This document shows, piece by piece, positions 27,022 to 36,627 of a stretch of DNA of 64,000 nt; positions within the stretch are counted from its first letter, which is position 1, and each line of letters opens with the position of its first letter. Under the pieces are notes generated by a model. That model was not told the origin of the DNA. It worked only from the letters and a program-made list of their open reading frames with translations, and did not search any database. Source of the stretch: Deltaproteobacteria bacterium (GTDB lineage: Bacteria; Myxococcota_A; Polyangia; Polyangiales; Ga0077539); assembly GCA_030694465.1 (NCBI GenBank), contig JAUXYJ010000005.1, positions 1 through 64,000 of the forward strand, written 5' to 3'. The position numbers and the translations under genes are program-made.

Positions 27022-27383
27022 CGCTGTGCTCTCTACTCGGGGACAGTTCTCATTCGGAACCGCGCACGATGTCTGCTTTGGAGACGACATCGGAGGGGTT
27101 TCGAACAGAAGTCACCCCGCTGGGAGGCTCTACGACTGTTTCGATCCAACCCGATGCGTCCAGCTCATCAAGACTATTGAAGTCTTGTGTGCTGCAGCCA
27201 TCGTCGCACTCTCAACCCAGAGACAATCTCTGTGTGAGGGCCGCGGGGTTTACCGGAGCATTATGAGCCTGTCAAGCTCTCGCTCGGTTTGCTTTGTTGA
27301 TTATTGGATCAACTCGGCAATTCGGGATTGCCCCGCGTGGGAGACACATAGCATTCACTGTCGCTGTGAATCTAGGAGCAATC
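27022..27383. other. Leader and divergent promoter region between rplV and the class IV PLP enzyme
   Basis: The 362 bases contain the rplV promoter-like element at 27247-27275 and, beyond it, a leader of about 220 bases before rplV. I see no conserved ORF in it. An imperfect inverted repeat (TTGAT...ATCAA) lies near 27296-27311. No good promoter for the plus-strand aminotransferase was seen, though its ATG has a clear GGAG six bases away. Confidence 0.5.
27247..27275 (-). promoter_or_regulatory. Sigma-70-type promoter upstream of rplV
   Basis: On the minus strand a perfect TTGACA (27275-27270) is followed after exactly 17 bases by TAAACC (27252-27247), a three-of-six -10. Transcription would begin near 27240, leaving a leader of about 220 bases. 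That leader is long enough for ribosomal-protein autoregulation. The site lies in the intergenic region where the rest of the S10 operon is missing. Confidence 0.65.
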
Positions 27384-28229
27384 ATGGTCGACGGCGCATT
27401 TGTCCATGAGGACGACGCCGTCTTTGGGCTGTTGGACCGGACGACCCTTCATGGCGATTCGGTGTTTACGGTGCTTCGCGCGTACGGCGGGCGCGTGTTT
27501 GCGTTGGAGGAGCACCTGGGCCGACTGCAACAGAGCGCACGTGCGATTGCGAGGGTTTTTCCGTGCTCTGTGGGCACGCTTGCGGCGGAGGTCAGGGCGT
27601 GTGTGGCCGCTGTCTCTGCCCTCGACGTGCAGGTGCGAGTGCTGTTGTCGCGTGGCGTTGGGCCGCAGGGACTCTCGCTCCGGGGCGTGCAAGGAGGATC
27701 GCGCGTTGTGGTCGCGCAGCCCTATGAGGCCCCGGCCGTGATTCAGTATGCGCAGGGCATTCGCGCGGCCCTGGTTGAGTGGGGAGTGAGCGGCATTATG
27801 GCCGACTTGGCGAGGGCAAAGACTGGCAATTATCTTGGGCGAGTGATGGCTCTGCATCAGGCTCAGGCGCGGGGATTTGACGAGGCGCTGTTGGTCGATT
27901 CGCAGGGGCTGGTGTGGGAAGCGAGCGCGGCCAATGTGTTCGCTCGGTTGGGCGATGAGCTCGTCACGCCGCCCCTTGCGGGGCCCATTTTGCCTGGGAT
28001 TACGCGATGGCACGTCCTGGACATCGCGCGAGAGCAGGGGCTCAAGGTGTCCGAGAGAGAGCTGTCTTCGCATGCGCTCTTTGAAGCGAGCGAGGTGTTT
28101 GTCACTTCGTCACTGCGCGAGGTGATGGCGATCAGCGCGGTGGACGAGCACATTGTGGGCGACGGACGGGCAGGGACATGGGCTGAGCGCTTGCGAGAGA
28201 GCCTTCGTGCGCGCGCTGGCGCCAACTAA
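27384..28229 (+). CDS. Class IV PLP-dependent aminotransferase/lyase (281 aa)
   Basis: A fold-type IV enzyme, as in branched-chain aminotransferase, D-amino-acid aminotransferase and 4-amino-4-deoxychorismate lyase (PabC). Landmarks: DRTTLHGDSVFTVLRAYGG, KTGNYLGRVMALHQAQARG (with the PLP-binding Lys region) and EASAANVFARLGDELVTPP. EAFVTS-like SEVFVTSSLREVMAIS is near the end. The start is ATG 27384 with GGAG at six bases; the frame extends upstream to 27294 but those residues are not conserved. It could be the PabC partner of the pabA-like gene at 34825, although specificity cannot be read. It is divergent from rplV and convergent with eda. Confidence 0.88.
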   Translation: MVDGAFVHEDDAVFGLLDRTTLHGDSVFTVLRAYGGRVFALEEHLGRLQQSARAIARVFPCSVGTLAAEVRACVAAVSALDVQVRVLLSRGVGPQGLSLRGVQGGSRVVVAQPYEAPAVIQYAQGIRAALVEWGVSGIMADLARAKTGNYLGRVMALHQAQARGFDEALLVDSQGLVWEASAANVFARLGDELVTPPLAGPILPGITRWHVLDIAREQGLKVSERELSSHALFEASEVFVTSSLREVMAISAVDEHIVGDGRAGTWAERLRESLRARAGAN

Positions 28230-28319
28230 GCGCGCAAGATGAGCACGCCGGGGTTGAGCATCCAGGCGAGGGCCAGCGATCGTTTGATGAGTGAATGCAG
28301 ATCCAAACTGTGCGGGCGA

Positions 28320-28952
28320 TCAAGGCTCGCTTCGGAGAGACTGTGCTGCCTTTGCGAGCGCGGTGATTTGCGCCCACTGACCGGTCTGCACGAGCTCTTT
28401 GGGTGTGAGCCACGAGCCTCCACACACTTTGACATTGGGCAGGGTGAGGTAGCTCTGGGCGGTCTCTGCGGTGATGCCCCCGGTGGGGCAGAAGCTCACG
28501 TCGAAGAAGGGCCCGCCCAGGGCCTGAAGCATCGCGGGACCACCCGCGTTTTTGGCTGGAAAAAACTTAAGAAAGCGCAGTCCGGCTTCGTGCGCTGCCA
28601 TCACTTCGCTCGCGGTCGCGACGCCCGGCAACAGCGGCATTTGGAGCGAGGCGCATGCGGCCACGAGCGATGGAGAGAAGCCGGGACTCACGACGAACGC
28701 GCTCCCTGCTTGTTTGGCCAAGCGAGCGTCTTCGGCGTTGCGCACGGTGCCAGCGCCGACGATTGCGCTGGGAATTGCCTTGGCGATCGCTTCGATTGCG
28801 GCGAGCGCGGCGGGCGTCCGGAGGGTGATCTCAAGGACGCGCACCCCTCCTGCGAGGAGGGCTTCGGCCAGAGGGATGGCGTCTTGTACGCGCTCAATCA
28901 CCATGACTGGGATCACTGGGCCGGGAGTTGCGAGCGAGAGGGTGTCAAGCAT
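28320..28952 (-). CDS. eda: 2-dehydro-3-deoxy-phosphogluconate aldolase (KDPG aldolase)
   Basis: Cleaves KDPG to pyruvate and glyceraldehyde-3-phosphate in the Entner-Doudoroff pathway. VRVLEITLRTPAALAAIEAI carries the catalytic Glu. GAGTVRNAEDARLAKQAGSA is the phosphate/substrate region. RFLKFFPAKNAGGPAMLQAL contains the Schiff-base Lys, and CPTGGIT closes the active site. The start ATG 28952 gives 210 residues, close to the normal 213. An alternative to 29006 would add a hydrophobic stretch overlapping the edd end. It lies 54 bases after edd, an edd-eda operon. Confidence 0.95.
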   Translation of the reverse strand: MLDTLSLATPGPVIPVMVIERVQDAIPLAEALLAGGVRVLEITLRTPAALAAIEAIAKAIPSAIVGAGTVRNAEDARLAKQAGSAFVVSPGFSPSLVAACASLQMPLLPGVATASEVMAAHEAGLRFLKFFPAKNAGGPAMLQALGGPFFDVSFCPTGGITAETAQSYLTLPNVKVCGGSWLTPKELVQTGQWAQITALAKAAQSLRSEP

Positions 28953-29006
28953 GACGTAGAGACCTTGGGTGACGAGGACAAATACGGCCTGCAATTTCGC
29001 AGGCAA

Positions 29007-30818
29007 TTACAACCACGTAACTGCACCTTCTTCGGCGCTTGAGACGTTCTTGCGCAGGGCACCGAAGAGCTCGCGTCCGAGGTCATGGGCGTTCTCGGTG
29101 GCTTGCGCTGTGGAGATTTGTGCAGGCGATCGCGCTGCGAACTCAACGGGGTCTACGAGCACTTCGAGGGTGTTGTTGTGTGCATCGACGCGCACAATAT
29201 CTCCTTCGCGCACGCGCGCGAGAGGGCCGCCGTCGAGCGCTTCGGGCACGACATGGATGGCGGCGGGCACACGGCCCGAGGCTCCGCTCATGCGACCATC
29301 GGTGACCAAGGCCACGCGATAGCCCTGTGATTGCAGGATGGTGAGCGAAGGTGTGAGCTTGTGAAGTTCGGGCATCCCGTTAGCTTTTGGGCCCTGAAAT
29401 CGCACGATCGCGACGAAGTCTCGGGCGAGCCTTCCCTGGGAAAACGCGTCGAGAAATGCTTGTTGAGTCTCGAAGATCATCGCGGGCGCTTCGGTCACCA
29501 AGCGGTCATCGGGCACTGACGACGTCTTGATCACTGCGCGACCGAGTGAGCCATGCAAGAGGGCGAGGCCTCCGTGCTGTGTGAAGGGCTCATGGGCGCT
29601 GCGGACGATCTCGCGATCGCCGCTTGCGACCGGGAGATCACTCCAGCGGAGCTGCTCGCCGTCGAGCCGTGGGAGCCTCGTGTACGCGCGGAGGCCCTCT
29701 GGCGAGACTGTGGCTACGTCAGGGTGCATGAGCCCGTGATCGAGCAGCTCGCGCAACACAAACGCGGGGCCGCCTGCTGCTTGAAACTGGTTTACGTCAG
29801 CGCTTCCGTTGGGATAAACGCGGGCAAGAAGCGGAACAACGGAAGAGAGTTCGGAGAAGTCGGACCAGTCAATGAGCAAGCCCGCTGCGCGTGCGACGGC
29901 GACCCAGTGGATAAGGTGATTGGTCGATCCACCGGTGGCGAGCAGCGCGATCATCGCGTTTACGATCACGCGTTGGTCGACGAGTTTGCCGATAGGGGTC
30001 AGACTCTTGGGATCATTCGGCGTGAGCAATCGCACGCTTTCGCGTGTAAGGGATTCACGCAAGGGGGCGTGTGGGTGCACAAACGCGGCGCCTGGGACAT
30101 GCAGTCCCATGGCCTCAAGGAGCATTTGGTTGCTGTTCGCTGTGCCATAAAACGTGCAGGTCCCTGGGCCGTGATAGGCCGACTGCTCGGACGCGAGGAG
30201 CGCCTCGCGGCCCACGAGTCCCTGGGCGTGTTGCTCACGTACTTTGCTCTTCGCGTTGTTAGACAGCCCCGAACTCATGGGGCCTGCGGGCACAAACACG
30301 CAGGGAAGATGACCAAAGTGCAGCGCACCGATGAGCAGTCCTGGCACGATCTTGTCGCACACACCGAGCAAGAGGGCTGCGTCGAAGACGTCGTGCGACA
30401 GCGCCACCGCGGTGCCCATCGCGATGGTGTCTCGCGAGAACAAGCTGAGCTCCATGCCGGGCTGACCTTGCGTGACGCCGTCGCACATCGCGGGCACGCC
30501 CCCAGCGACCTGGACGTTGACACCACGCCGGGACGCTTCATCACGCAGCACGCTGGGAAATCCCTCGTAGGGTTGGTGTGCAGACAGCATGTCGTTGTAG
30601 GCTGTCACTACCGCGATGTTCGCTCTGCGCTCTTGGAGCACGCGCAGGCGATCATTGGGCGGGACCGCGGCGAACGCGTGGGCAACGTTGGCGCATCCCA
30701 TGCGGTCAGGGCCTCGCGGGCGGGCGGCCATGCGATCAACCCGGGCTAGGTAGGCCGTACGAAGGGAGAGAGAACGCGCGGCGATACGCGCGGTGACAGA
30801 GAGCACCGTGGGGTTCAT
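29007..30818 (-). CDS. edd: Phosphogluconate dehydratase
   Basis: Dehydrates 6-phosphogluconate to KDPG. Like other members of the IlvD/Edd family it is expected to carry an oxygen-sensitive [4Fe-4S] cluster. Three Cys segments are visible: [38 protein letters not shown] and [18 protein letters not shown]. The family signature [20 protein letters not shown] is near the C-terminus. The 603 residues match the E. coli enzyme. It is co-directional with eda and begins close to the end of the DNA methyltransferase gene, 107 bases downstream of it. Confidence 0.96.
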   Translation of the reverse strand: MNPTVLSVTARIAARSLSLRTAYLARVDRMAARPRGPDRMGCANVAHAFAAVPPNDRLRVLQERRANIAVVTAYNDMLSAHQPYEGFPSVLRDEASRRGVNVQVAGGVPAMCDGVTQGQPGMELSLFSRDTIAMGTAVALSHDVFDAALLLGVCDKIVPGLLIGALHFGHLPCVFVPAGPMSSGLSNNAKSKVREQHAQGLVGREALLASEQSAYHGPGTCTFYGTANSNQMLLEAMGLHVPGAAFVHPHAPLRESLTRESVRLLTPNDPKSLTPIGKLVDQRVIVNAMIALLATGGSTNHLIHWVAVARAAGLLIDWSDFSELSSVVPLLARVYPNGSADVNQFQAAGGPAFVLRELLDHGLMHPDVATVSPEGLRAYTRLPRLDGEQLRWSDLPVASGDREIVRSAHEPFTQHGGLALLHGSLGRAVIKTSSVPDDRLVTEAPAMIFETQQAFLDAFSQGRLARDFVAIVRFQGPKANGMPELHKLTPSLTILQSQGYRVALVTDGRMSGASGRVPAAIHVVPEALDGGPLARVREGDIVRVDAHNNTLEVLVDPVEFAARSPAQISTAQATENAHDLGRELFGALRKNVSSAEEGAVTWL

Positions 30819-30925
30819 GGTGCGCGTGAGGCTACTGCGATTGGGGGACGCTGTGGTGAAGCCTGGCCCTGCGGCACAAGGCCGAGAGGCGAGCGTGGCT
30901 TGCTGCAGTGCGATCGCGTGGGGGC

Positions 30926-32395
30926 TTAGACGGCGGCGCGTGGGTCGTGATCGATTCCGGGGATCGATCGCATGGCACCGGGAGTTTCGCGGGACATTTG
31001 CAGGACAATCTCAGAGGGGTCCGTGAAGTTTGCGCGAGGAAGTGGGCAGCCTTTGCGGGTGAGCACGAGGACGCGCTCGACGCGGGTGGCGCGGCCCTTG
31101 TTTTCGCCCCAGATGCGCGAGACTTTGTTCTCGGTCCACAAGCGATCTTCGATGACGGAGTGCAATTCGAGCGGGACCTCGTCGGCGATTGCGCGCCACG
31201 CGTCGAGGGCGAGTCGCTTGTCGTGCTCACCGTTTTCGACATCGCCGATGGTCATGATGCACACGCCGTCGTCACTTAGTGCCCGAGCGCACTCGATCAC
31301 TGCGTCTCGCAAAAACGCGCAATACCTGCGAAATCCCAGGCGGTCACTCAGTCCGAGCTGTCTATCTGTGCGCTCTACTTCGAGGTTTGTGCGGGTGCGA
31401 TCTGTGAGGGACGCGTCGACGTTTTGCACGGACTCGCCCATCATCCAGAGGCGGATCCAGTTGAATTTTCCGTAGCGCACGACATTGAGGTAGGGCGGCG
31501 AGGTGACGATGAGCTTCGCGCTCTTCGGGGCCACGTGTTCGTGAAGCGCGAGCGCATCCGCGTGGATTGCGCGACCTCGGGTGGGCGCGAGGGGCTGGGC
31601 GTACAGGTGCTCGAGCCGCTGGGCGAGCTTTTCGAATGCATCCAGCGGGTATTTTTTCAGGCCATTTTGATGGATGTACTTTTTGAGATAGCCCGGCGAC
31701 ATGCTGAAGGTGTTGGGCATGCTCACCGAGAGACAGCGTGAGTCCATGGGGTTGCGCGGGTGATTTCCGTGCAGGATCCCGACGAGGGCCGCGAGCAAGA
31801 AGCGATCTTCGCGCTTGCTTGAGCCCTGGAGGCACGCGCGGAGGTGCATCAGCTGAGGGAGCGTGCGGCGGCCATCGAAGAGCATCGCGATCTCGGGCGG
31901 GGCCTTCTCTGTGACGGCGCTGCGACGGTACGAGCTGCGAATTTCGTGCAATCGCGCAAGCGCTTCGGCGTGCGTAGGCGGGTCGACCTTGGCCTCGGAG
32001 AGCAGCGCTGCGAGAGGGTTGAGATCGAGTCCTACGCCGACACGGCCGCGAAGGCAGGCTTCGAGTGCGGTGGTGCCGCGGCCCGAGAAGGGGTCGAGCA
32101 CGAGGTCGCCGGGCTTGGAGTATTGCTCGATAAAGTATCGAGGGAGCGAGGGCGGAAACATGCCCATGTAAGAGCACATCGCGTGAAACACGTGGCCATA
32201 GCGGCGCGGGACGAGCTTCCACCAGGGCGCGAGCGGGCCGGCGATGTTGTGCTGCGCGCCTAGGTCTGGCGCTAGATTGCGCTGGGCCGAGAGCTCTGTA
32301 CGTGATCGCGCGGGCTTGCGGGTGACCACGCGCGTTCGGCGGGCGCCAGGTGCGGGAGCAAGCGTGGGCGTAGAGAGATCAAGGGCGACAGACAT
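30926..32395 (-). CDS. Site-specific DNA (N4-cytosine or N6-adenine) methyltransferase
   Basis: A SAM-dependent amino-methyltransferase. Motif [10 protein letters not shown], is at residues 101-109 and the catalytic motif IV, TSPPY, at 298-302. The order is therefore I then IV, with a long insert between that probably contains target recognition. It has 489 residues and begins [20 protein letters not shown] with a basic, Pro-rich, probably disordered N-terminus. No restriction endonuclease gene is adjacent: edd follows and a PilZ gene precedes. It may be an orphan epigenetic methyltransferase, as CcrM-like or phage-derived enzymes are. The base and target sequence cannot be deduced from the sequence. 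Confidence 0.88.
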   Translation of the reverse strand: MSVALDLSTPTLAPAPGARRTRVVTRKPARSRTELSAQRNLAPDLGAQHNIAGPLAPWWKLVPRRYGHVFHAMCSYMGMFPPSLPRYFIEQYSKPGDLVLDPFSGRGTTALEACLRGRVGVGLDLNPLAALLSEAKVDPPTHAEALARLHEIRSSYRRSAVTEKAPPEIAMLFDGRRTLPQLMHLRACLQGSSKREDRFLLAALVGILHGNHPRNPMDSRCLSVSMPNTFSMSPGYLKKYIHQNGLKKYPLDAFEKLAQRLEHLYAQPLAPTRGRAIHADALALHEHVAPKSAKLIVTSPPYLNVVRYGKFNWIRLWMMGESVQNVDASLTDRTRTNLEVERTDRQLGLSDRLGFRRYCAFLRDAVIECARALSDDGVCIMTIGDVENGEHDKRLALDAWRAIADEVPLELHSVIEDRLWTENKVSRIWGENKGRATRVERVLVLTRKGCPLPRANFTDPSEIVLQMSRETPGAMRSIPGIDHDPRAAV

Positions 32396-32470
32396 TGCGC
32401 CATGAGCCCTAGCGAGAGTTCACGGAAAACGGCAATTTGCTGCAAATTTGCCGACGCTCGGGGAGTGTGT

Positions 32471-32818
32471 CTACGCGTGGAGTTGTCTTAGTTCTTCGAT
32501 CGCATCGGTAGGCTCGTCTTCGATTTCTTCGAACGAGACACCGACACCGCGCTGTATCTCTTCGCCGGTTCCGAGCTCGAGAATGTGCCGGACGATGCAA
32601 CGGGCGGGCATCTCCCAAGAGCCATCGGGCATCGAGAAAATCACTCGGAGTTCGGTCCCAATCGGGAGCTCGTCCCAGGTCTCGATGAAGAGCCCTCGGT
32701 GTGTAATGTCGCGCGCGATGCAGCGACGGAGGCCGAAGGGCCCATCGACTAGCACCGAAAACGCAATTCGTAGCCTTGGCTGCTCTCTTCGCTCTCGCGT
32801 TCGGATCACAAAAGCCAC
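32471..32818 (-). CDS. PilZ-domain protein (115 aa)
   Basis: A single PilZ domain, the common c-di-GMP receptor fold. The RxxxR-type motif appears as RREQPRLR and the second as DITHRGLFIET, where T replaces the usual S in DxSxxG. The last strand region is RGVGVSFEEI. I chose GTG 32818 because GAGG lies nine bases upstream. A longer GTG form from 32902 would add 28 atypical residues. The Thr replacement may weaken nucleotide binding. The gene is alone, divergent from the outer-membrane protein at 33026. Confidence 0.85.
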   Translation of the reverse strand: MAFVIRTRERREQPRLRIAFSVLVDGPFGLRRCIARDITHRGLFIETWDELPIGTELRVIFSMPDGSWEMPARCIVRHILELGTGEEIQRGVGVSFEEIEDEPTDAIEELRQLHA

Positions 32819-33025
32819 CGTAGTGTGCCTCGCAAAGCGCTGCGAAATTTGTGGTGATTTATCACTCGTGCGAGGTGACGTAATGTCCCTTGCGTAGTGC
32901 ACTCACGCGCTCGTTGTCGCATTGCGGTAGAACCACGCGATGGCTGTCGCTATGTAGCTGCACCGGGTCTGCACGACCCGATTGCGCTGCCCGATCTCTC
33001 TCTTCTAAACACCAAAGACCACGCG

Positions 33026-33820
33026 ATGCACACTGTTTACTCTCGCTCTTGGATCGCGGTTTCGACTGCATTTTTGCTTATTCTTTCGACACACGATGCG
33101 CACGCGATTCGGCCGGATCTTGACGGCGAGCGTGGGCTCGAGGCGCAGGTCGCCCTGGGAGTCGGCGGGTTTAGCAACGGGACGCAGCGCTTGGTGACTC
33201 CTGCGGACACGACGGGGCCCACTGATCACCAAGGCACAGCGATCGTTGGGCCGAGCGTGGGGCTGCGGATCAGCGCGGGCTGGCGCTTTCACGGCGCGCT
33301 GAGCGCTGGGCTCAGTCTGCAGTGGCAACACCTAGGCGCGATGCCCTTGTCTGGGGATGGCGGGATGTACGACTACAGCGCGAGCGCGTTGGCGGTGGGC
33401 GCCTATGCGCGGCTCTATCCCATGGCGTTTGTGTCGAGCGTGCCGAGGACTGCGCGGGTCGCGTTTACCGGGATGGGAGATCTCCGCCGGCTCGATCCGT
33501 GGGTCTCTCTCGGGTTTGAGTTTTTTGACACGCTTGGGTATGGGCAGCGGCTCAGGGCGGCGCCCACCTTGGGTGCGAATTTTTCACGCGGAAGCGTCGG
33601 GATCCCGGTGGGCATTGGGCTTGAGTATCGCGTGTTGCCGATGCTCGCTGTGGGCCTCACGACCCACCTTACGCCATGGATCGGCGCGTGGAACACCTCC
33701 GTCGCGATGGACATTGTGAGTGGCAATCCGCGCACGACAAGCAACAGCTACAACGGCACCGACCCTCTCAACCTCGCGTGGAACGTCGCGCTCTCGGTTC
33801 GCTACACGTTTACACCGTAA
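33026..33820 (+). CDS. Exported outer-membrane beta-barrel-type protein (264 aa)
   Basis: The start is ATG 33026, giving a signal peptide MHTVYSRSWIAVSTAFLLIL with an A-H-A cleavage site. The mature part alternates Gly/aromatic strands (for example SVGLRISAGWRFHGALSAGL and LGFEFFDTLGYGQRLRA) and ends in VRYTFTP, like barrel C-termini. It may be an outer-membrane barrel, but no family name is certain. The stop lies in a repeated sequence that also forms the convergent terminator at 33838-33856. Confidence 0.75.
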   Translation: MHTVYSRSWIAVSTAFLLILSTHDAHAIRPDLDGERGLEAQVALGVGGFSNGTQRLVTPADTTGPTDHQGTAIVGPSVGLRISAGWRFHGALSAGLSLQWQHLGAMPLSGDGGMYDYSASALAVGAYARLYPMAFVSSVPRTARVAFTGMGDLRRLDPWVSLGFEFFDTLGYGQRLRAAPTLGANFSRGSVGIPVGIGLEYRVLPMLAVGLTTHLTPWIGAWNTSVAMDIVSGNPRTTSNSYNGTDPLNLAWNVALSVRYTFTP

Positions 33821-33856
33821 GTCTGTCGAGACCGATAAGACTTACACCGTAAGTCT
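33809..33856. terminator. Convergent hairpin and duplicated stop region
   Basis: AGACTTAC-ACC-GTAAGTCT (33838-33856) is a perfect 8-bp inverted repeat lying between two convergent stops. The same 15-base sequence TTACACCGTAAGTCT occurs at 33810-33824, covering the stop codon of the upstream gene, and again at 33842-33856. The duplication appears to have created or copied the hairpin. It may work as a bidirectional terminator, but there is no U-run. Confidence 0.5.
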
Positions 33857-33858
33857 AG

Positions 33859-34785
33859 CTAGCGTGTGGGTCGCACGGCGAGCCAGGTGAGCACCAGGGG
33901 TCCAGCCCCACTCACCGTGGTAATTGTGCGGCCATCGCTCGACACGATGCCACGGCCTGCGAGGACAAAGTGTCCCGCCGTTGGAGGGCTCGAGAGAACA
34001 TCGTGGCCCATCGAGACGAGCTCGACGGGGCTACCGGCCGCGAGGGCCGTGCGGTTGGGGACGGTCACTGTGATGGGGCGATCACTGACGAGCGCGAAGG
34101 GGCCCATCGCCCAGACGGGACCTACGACCGAGGCCTCGGCGGCGAAGGGCGGTGCGCGATCGAGGGGGACTTCGGCCATGCGGACGGTGCGGCCGAGGGC
34201 CATGAGCTCAAAGTCTTCGAGATCAAACTCGACGCGTGACCCTGCTGAGAACTGCAGTGTGACCTCGCCTACGGTGATGGTGCGTGCGGTCTCGATGCGC
34301 ATGGACATCGGGAGTTCTTCGCCAGAGACCATGTAGCGCGGGAGCTGCAACGGCGTGGGCATTCGCACGATTCCGTTGGCGTCGGGCGCCGGGAGGAGCC
34401 AGTAGGCGCTCGCGTGTTGCGGGCGACCGTGGACCTGCAGGGCGTACTGAGAGAGCACTAGGACTTCGCCCACGGGGAGCTCAAATCGGCCTTGCGCGTC
34501 GGTGTTGGTGGCGAAACACGCGGTGCCGCAGAAGGTCACGACGGTGTTGGCCAGGGGGCTGCCGTCGTTGGACTGCGCGAGACCGGTGACACCTCGGACA
34601 CACACCGCGGATGCGGGCGGGGTGCCCATGGGAGGGCTGCACATGGCGGGGATTCCGGCTTCGGGTGCGCTGGCGTCTTGGGGGCGCTGCGCGTCGACGC
34701 CACCGTCCGACGGGGACTGGGAGCTGCAGGCCATCAGGGTCATAGCGAGCAACGAGACAAGAGAACGGCAGTCACGAGATTTCAT
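33859..34785 (-). CDS. Lipoprotein with carboxypeptidase-regulatory-like domain (308 aa)
   Basis: The start is ATG 34785; the signal MKSRDCRSLVSLLAMTLMAC has an LMAC lipobox and is followed by an S/P/D/Q-rich linker. Residues about 65-120 (VRGVTGLAQSNDGSPLANTV and DAQGRFELPVGE) match the CarboxypepD_reg-like fold, a small beta-sandwich in many secreted proteins. The C-terminal part is beta-rich without motif. Probably outer-membrane anchored. It converges with the barrel protein gene. Confidence 0.75.
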   Translation of the reverse strand: MKSRDCRSLVSLLAMTLMACSSQSPSDGGVDAQRPQDASAPEAGIPAMCSPPMGTPPASAVCVRGVTGLAQSNDGSPLANTVVTFCGTACFATNTDAQGRFELPVGEVLVLSQYALQVHGRPQHASAYWLLPAPDANGIVRMPTPLQLPRYMVSGEELPMSMRIETARTITVGEVTLQFSAGSRVEFDLEDFELMALGRTVRMAEVPLDRAPPFAAEASVVGPVWAMGPFALVSDRPITVTVPNRTALAAGSPVELVSMGHDVLSSPPTAGHFVLAGRGIVSSDGRTITTVSGAGPLVLTWLAVRPTR

Positions 34786-34824
34786 CTGAGAAAGTCCTAG
34801 CATGGCGCGTGGGATGACGTTGCC

Positions 34825-35400
34825 CTAGCGCGCCGCGAACGCGCGGCCCGTGAGAAAGTTGCTCACCATCTTCGGGCCTTCGGGCGTGAGCACGCTCTCG
34901 GGATGAAACTGCACACCGAGCAGCGGGCGCGTGCGATGGCGCAGGGCCATGACCTCTGCTTCTTCGCTGCGCGCGAGCACTTCGATCTGCGAATTTGCAG
35001 CATCCATCGACACAATGAGCGAGTGATATCGTCCCACGAGACAGGGCGAAGCGACCCCCTCGAAGAGCCCCTTCCCCTCGTGTACCAGGGCGCTCGCGCG
35101 GCCATGCATGGGCTGTTTTGCGCGCACGGTGGGCACCTGGGCGGCGAGACCGATGACTTGGTGACCAAGGCACACACCCAGCAAGGGGACCGAGCTCTGC
35201 AGGGCCAACGAGAGAGAAATCCCTGCGTTCTCGGGACTTCCGGGGCCTGGCGAGAGCACGATGTGCGAGGGCTGCAGCGCGAGGGCTTGTGCGATGGTGA
35301 GCGTGTCGTTGCGGCGCACGAGCACCTCGGCTCCTAGCGTGCGAAGGAGCTGCACGAGGTTAAACGTAAACGAGTCGTAGTTGTCGATGAGTAAGATCAC
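34825..35400 (-). CDS. pabA: Glutamine amidotransferase subunit of anthranilate/PABA synthase
   Basis: Class I amidotransferase that supplies ammonia from glutamine for anthranilate or 4-amino-4-deoxychorismate synthesis. LLIDNYDSFTFNLVQLLRTL is the classic N-terminus. LSPGPGSPENAG and LLGVCLGHQVIG hold the nucleophile Cys, while VGRYHSLIV and GVQFHPESVLTPEG supply the His and Glu of the triad. The start is GTG 35400. TrpG and PabA cannot be told apart here, and no synthase subunit I gene is near. It lies 24 bases after the protein kinase gene. Confidence 0.93.
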   Translation of the reverse strand: MILLIDNYDSFTFNLVQLLRTLGAEVLVRRNDTLTIAQALALQPSHIVLSPGPGSPENAGISLSLALQSSVPLLGVCLGHQVIGLAAQVPTVRAKQPMHGRASALVHEGKGLFEGVASPCLVGRYHSLIVSMDAANSQIEVLARSEEAEVMALRHRTRPLLGVQFHPESVLTPEGPKMVSNFLTGRAFAAR

Positions 35401-35424
35401 GCGAAGTGCGCAAATACGTGCAAA

Positions 35425-36627
35425 TTAGCGTGTAATCATCAGGGTAATGGCGACCGCAACGGAGCCTCCGATGAGCACTCCGAGGCCCACCAAGAGAAAG
35501 ATCCCGCGGCCCTGGCCGATCCCGAGCAGGGTCTTGCGCGAGGCGTCTACTTCGGTTTTTCCGTGCGCGAGCGAGTCGACTTGCGTGGGCGCGGCAGAGG
35601 TCTGAGAGCTGCTGCTGGGCGCGGGTGCATCGACGCGAGGGGTTGTGCGGTCGTACGCCAGGGGCACGGTCGACGGAGAGTTCTTTGGGATGGTGCCTGA
35701 CGGGAGGTGCTCGGCCAGGTCCGCGAGGGTCCCCGAGGGGAGAAGATTGCGCAGAGCGCTTGCAAATTCGGCCGCAGAAGCGAAGCGGTCCTCGGGGCGT
35801 TTGGCCATCGCGTGGTCCAAGACCCCCTGCAACGCGGGCGGAAACGCGCGTCCCGGCGCGCGCGTCGCGATGGGGATGGGGGTCGCTTGCACGTGCAGCG
35901 TCACGTAGTCCATCGGGGTGCGCGCATCGAAGGGGAGCTTGCCGGTCAAGAGCTCATACAAGATCACCGAGAGCGAGTAGATATCACTGCGCGCGTCGAG
36001 CACTTTGCCCTGCGCTTGCTCAGGGGACATGAACTCAGGCGTGCCAAAGACCATACCCTCTTGCGTGAGGATCATCGAGCCTGGGCGCATCTCGCGATCG
36101 GTGACTTTGGCCAGACCAAAATCGAGCACTTTGACGTAGTCCGTGATGCCACCCTGCGTGCAGAGAAACACGTTCTCGGGCTTAAGGTCTCGATGGACGA
36201 TGCCCTTGTCGTGGGCCTCTTGCAGGGCCGCGCACGCTTGCAGGAGCACTCCGATCGCCCGGACCGGGTCCATGGGGCCCTCGTGACGAACGATTTGACC
36301 CAGATTTTTTCCTTCGAGATGCTCCATCACGATGTAGCACGAGCCGTCCTCGAGCTGTCCGTAGAGAAACACCTTGGCCGTGTTGGGATGGGTCAAGTGA
36401 CTCATCGCGCGGGCTTCACGAGAGAACCTTGAGACGAGGTCTTTGCGGCTAGTAAATTTGCTGTGCAGAATCTTTACCGCGACGTTGCGATCCATCGACG
36501 GCTGTTGTGCTTTGTAGACCGCACCCATTCCGCCGCTGCCGATGCGCTCGAGAATGCGAAATTGTCCCGAGAGAATCTCACGGCCAACGTACTGGTCTGG
36601 CGGTCGCCCAGCTCTAGGTGAAGTCAC
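35425..36627 (-). CDS. Membrane-anchored Ser/Thr protein kinase (400 aa)
   Basis: A Hanks-type bacterial kinase. The Gly-rich loop is GSGGMGAVYK (about 30-39), the ATP Lys lies in VAVKILH (about 52), the catalytic loop HRDLKPEN is at 145-152, DFG at 169-171 and GTPEFMSPE at 195-203. After the kinase domain comes a Pro/Ser/Thr-rich linker and one membrane helix (LLVGLGVLIGGSVAVAITLM) near the C-terminus, with no obvious external sensor domain. The start is GTG 36627; the frame reads back to 36768 but that part is not kinase-like. It is divergent from the SctP-like gene and followed by pabA. Confidence 0.92.
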   Translation of the reverse strand: MTSPRAGRPPDQYVGREILSGQFRILERIGSGGMGAVYKAQQPSMDRNVAVKILHSKFTSRKDLVSRFSREARAMSHLTHPNTAKVFLYGQLEDGSCYIVMEHLEGKNLGQIVRHEGPMDPVRAIGVLLQACAALQEAHDKGIVHRDLKPENVFLCTQGGITDYVKVLDFGLAKVTDREMRPGSMILTQEGMVFGTPEFMSPEQAQGKVLDARSDIYSLSVILYELLTGKLPFDARTPMDYVTLHVQATPIPIATRAPGRAFPPALQGVLDHAMAKRPEDRFASAAEFASALRNLLPSGTLADLAEHLPSGTIPKNSPSTVPLAYDRTTPRVDAPAPSSSSQTSAAPTQVDSLAHGKTEVDASRKTLLGIGQGRGIFLLVGLGVLIGGSVAVAITLMITR

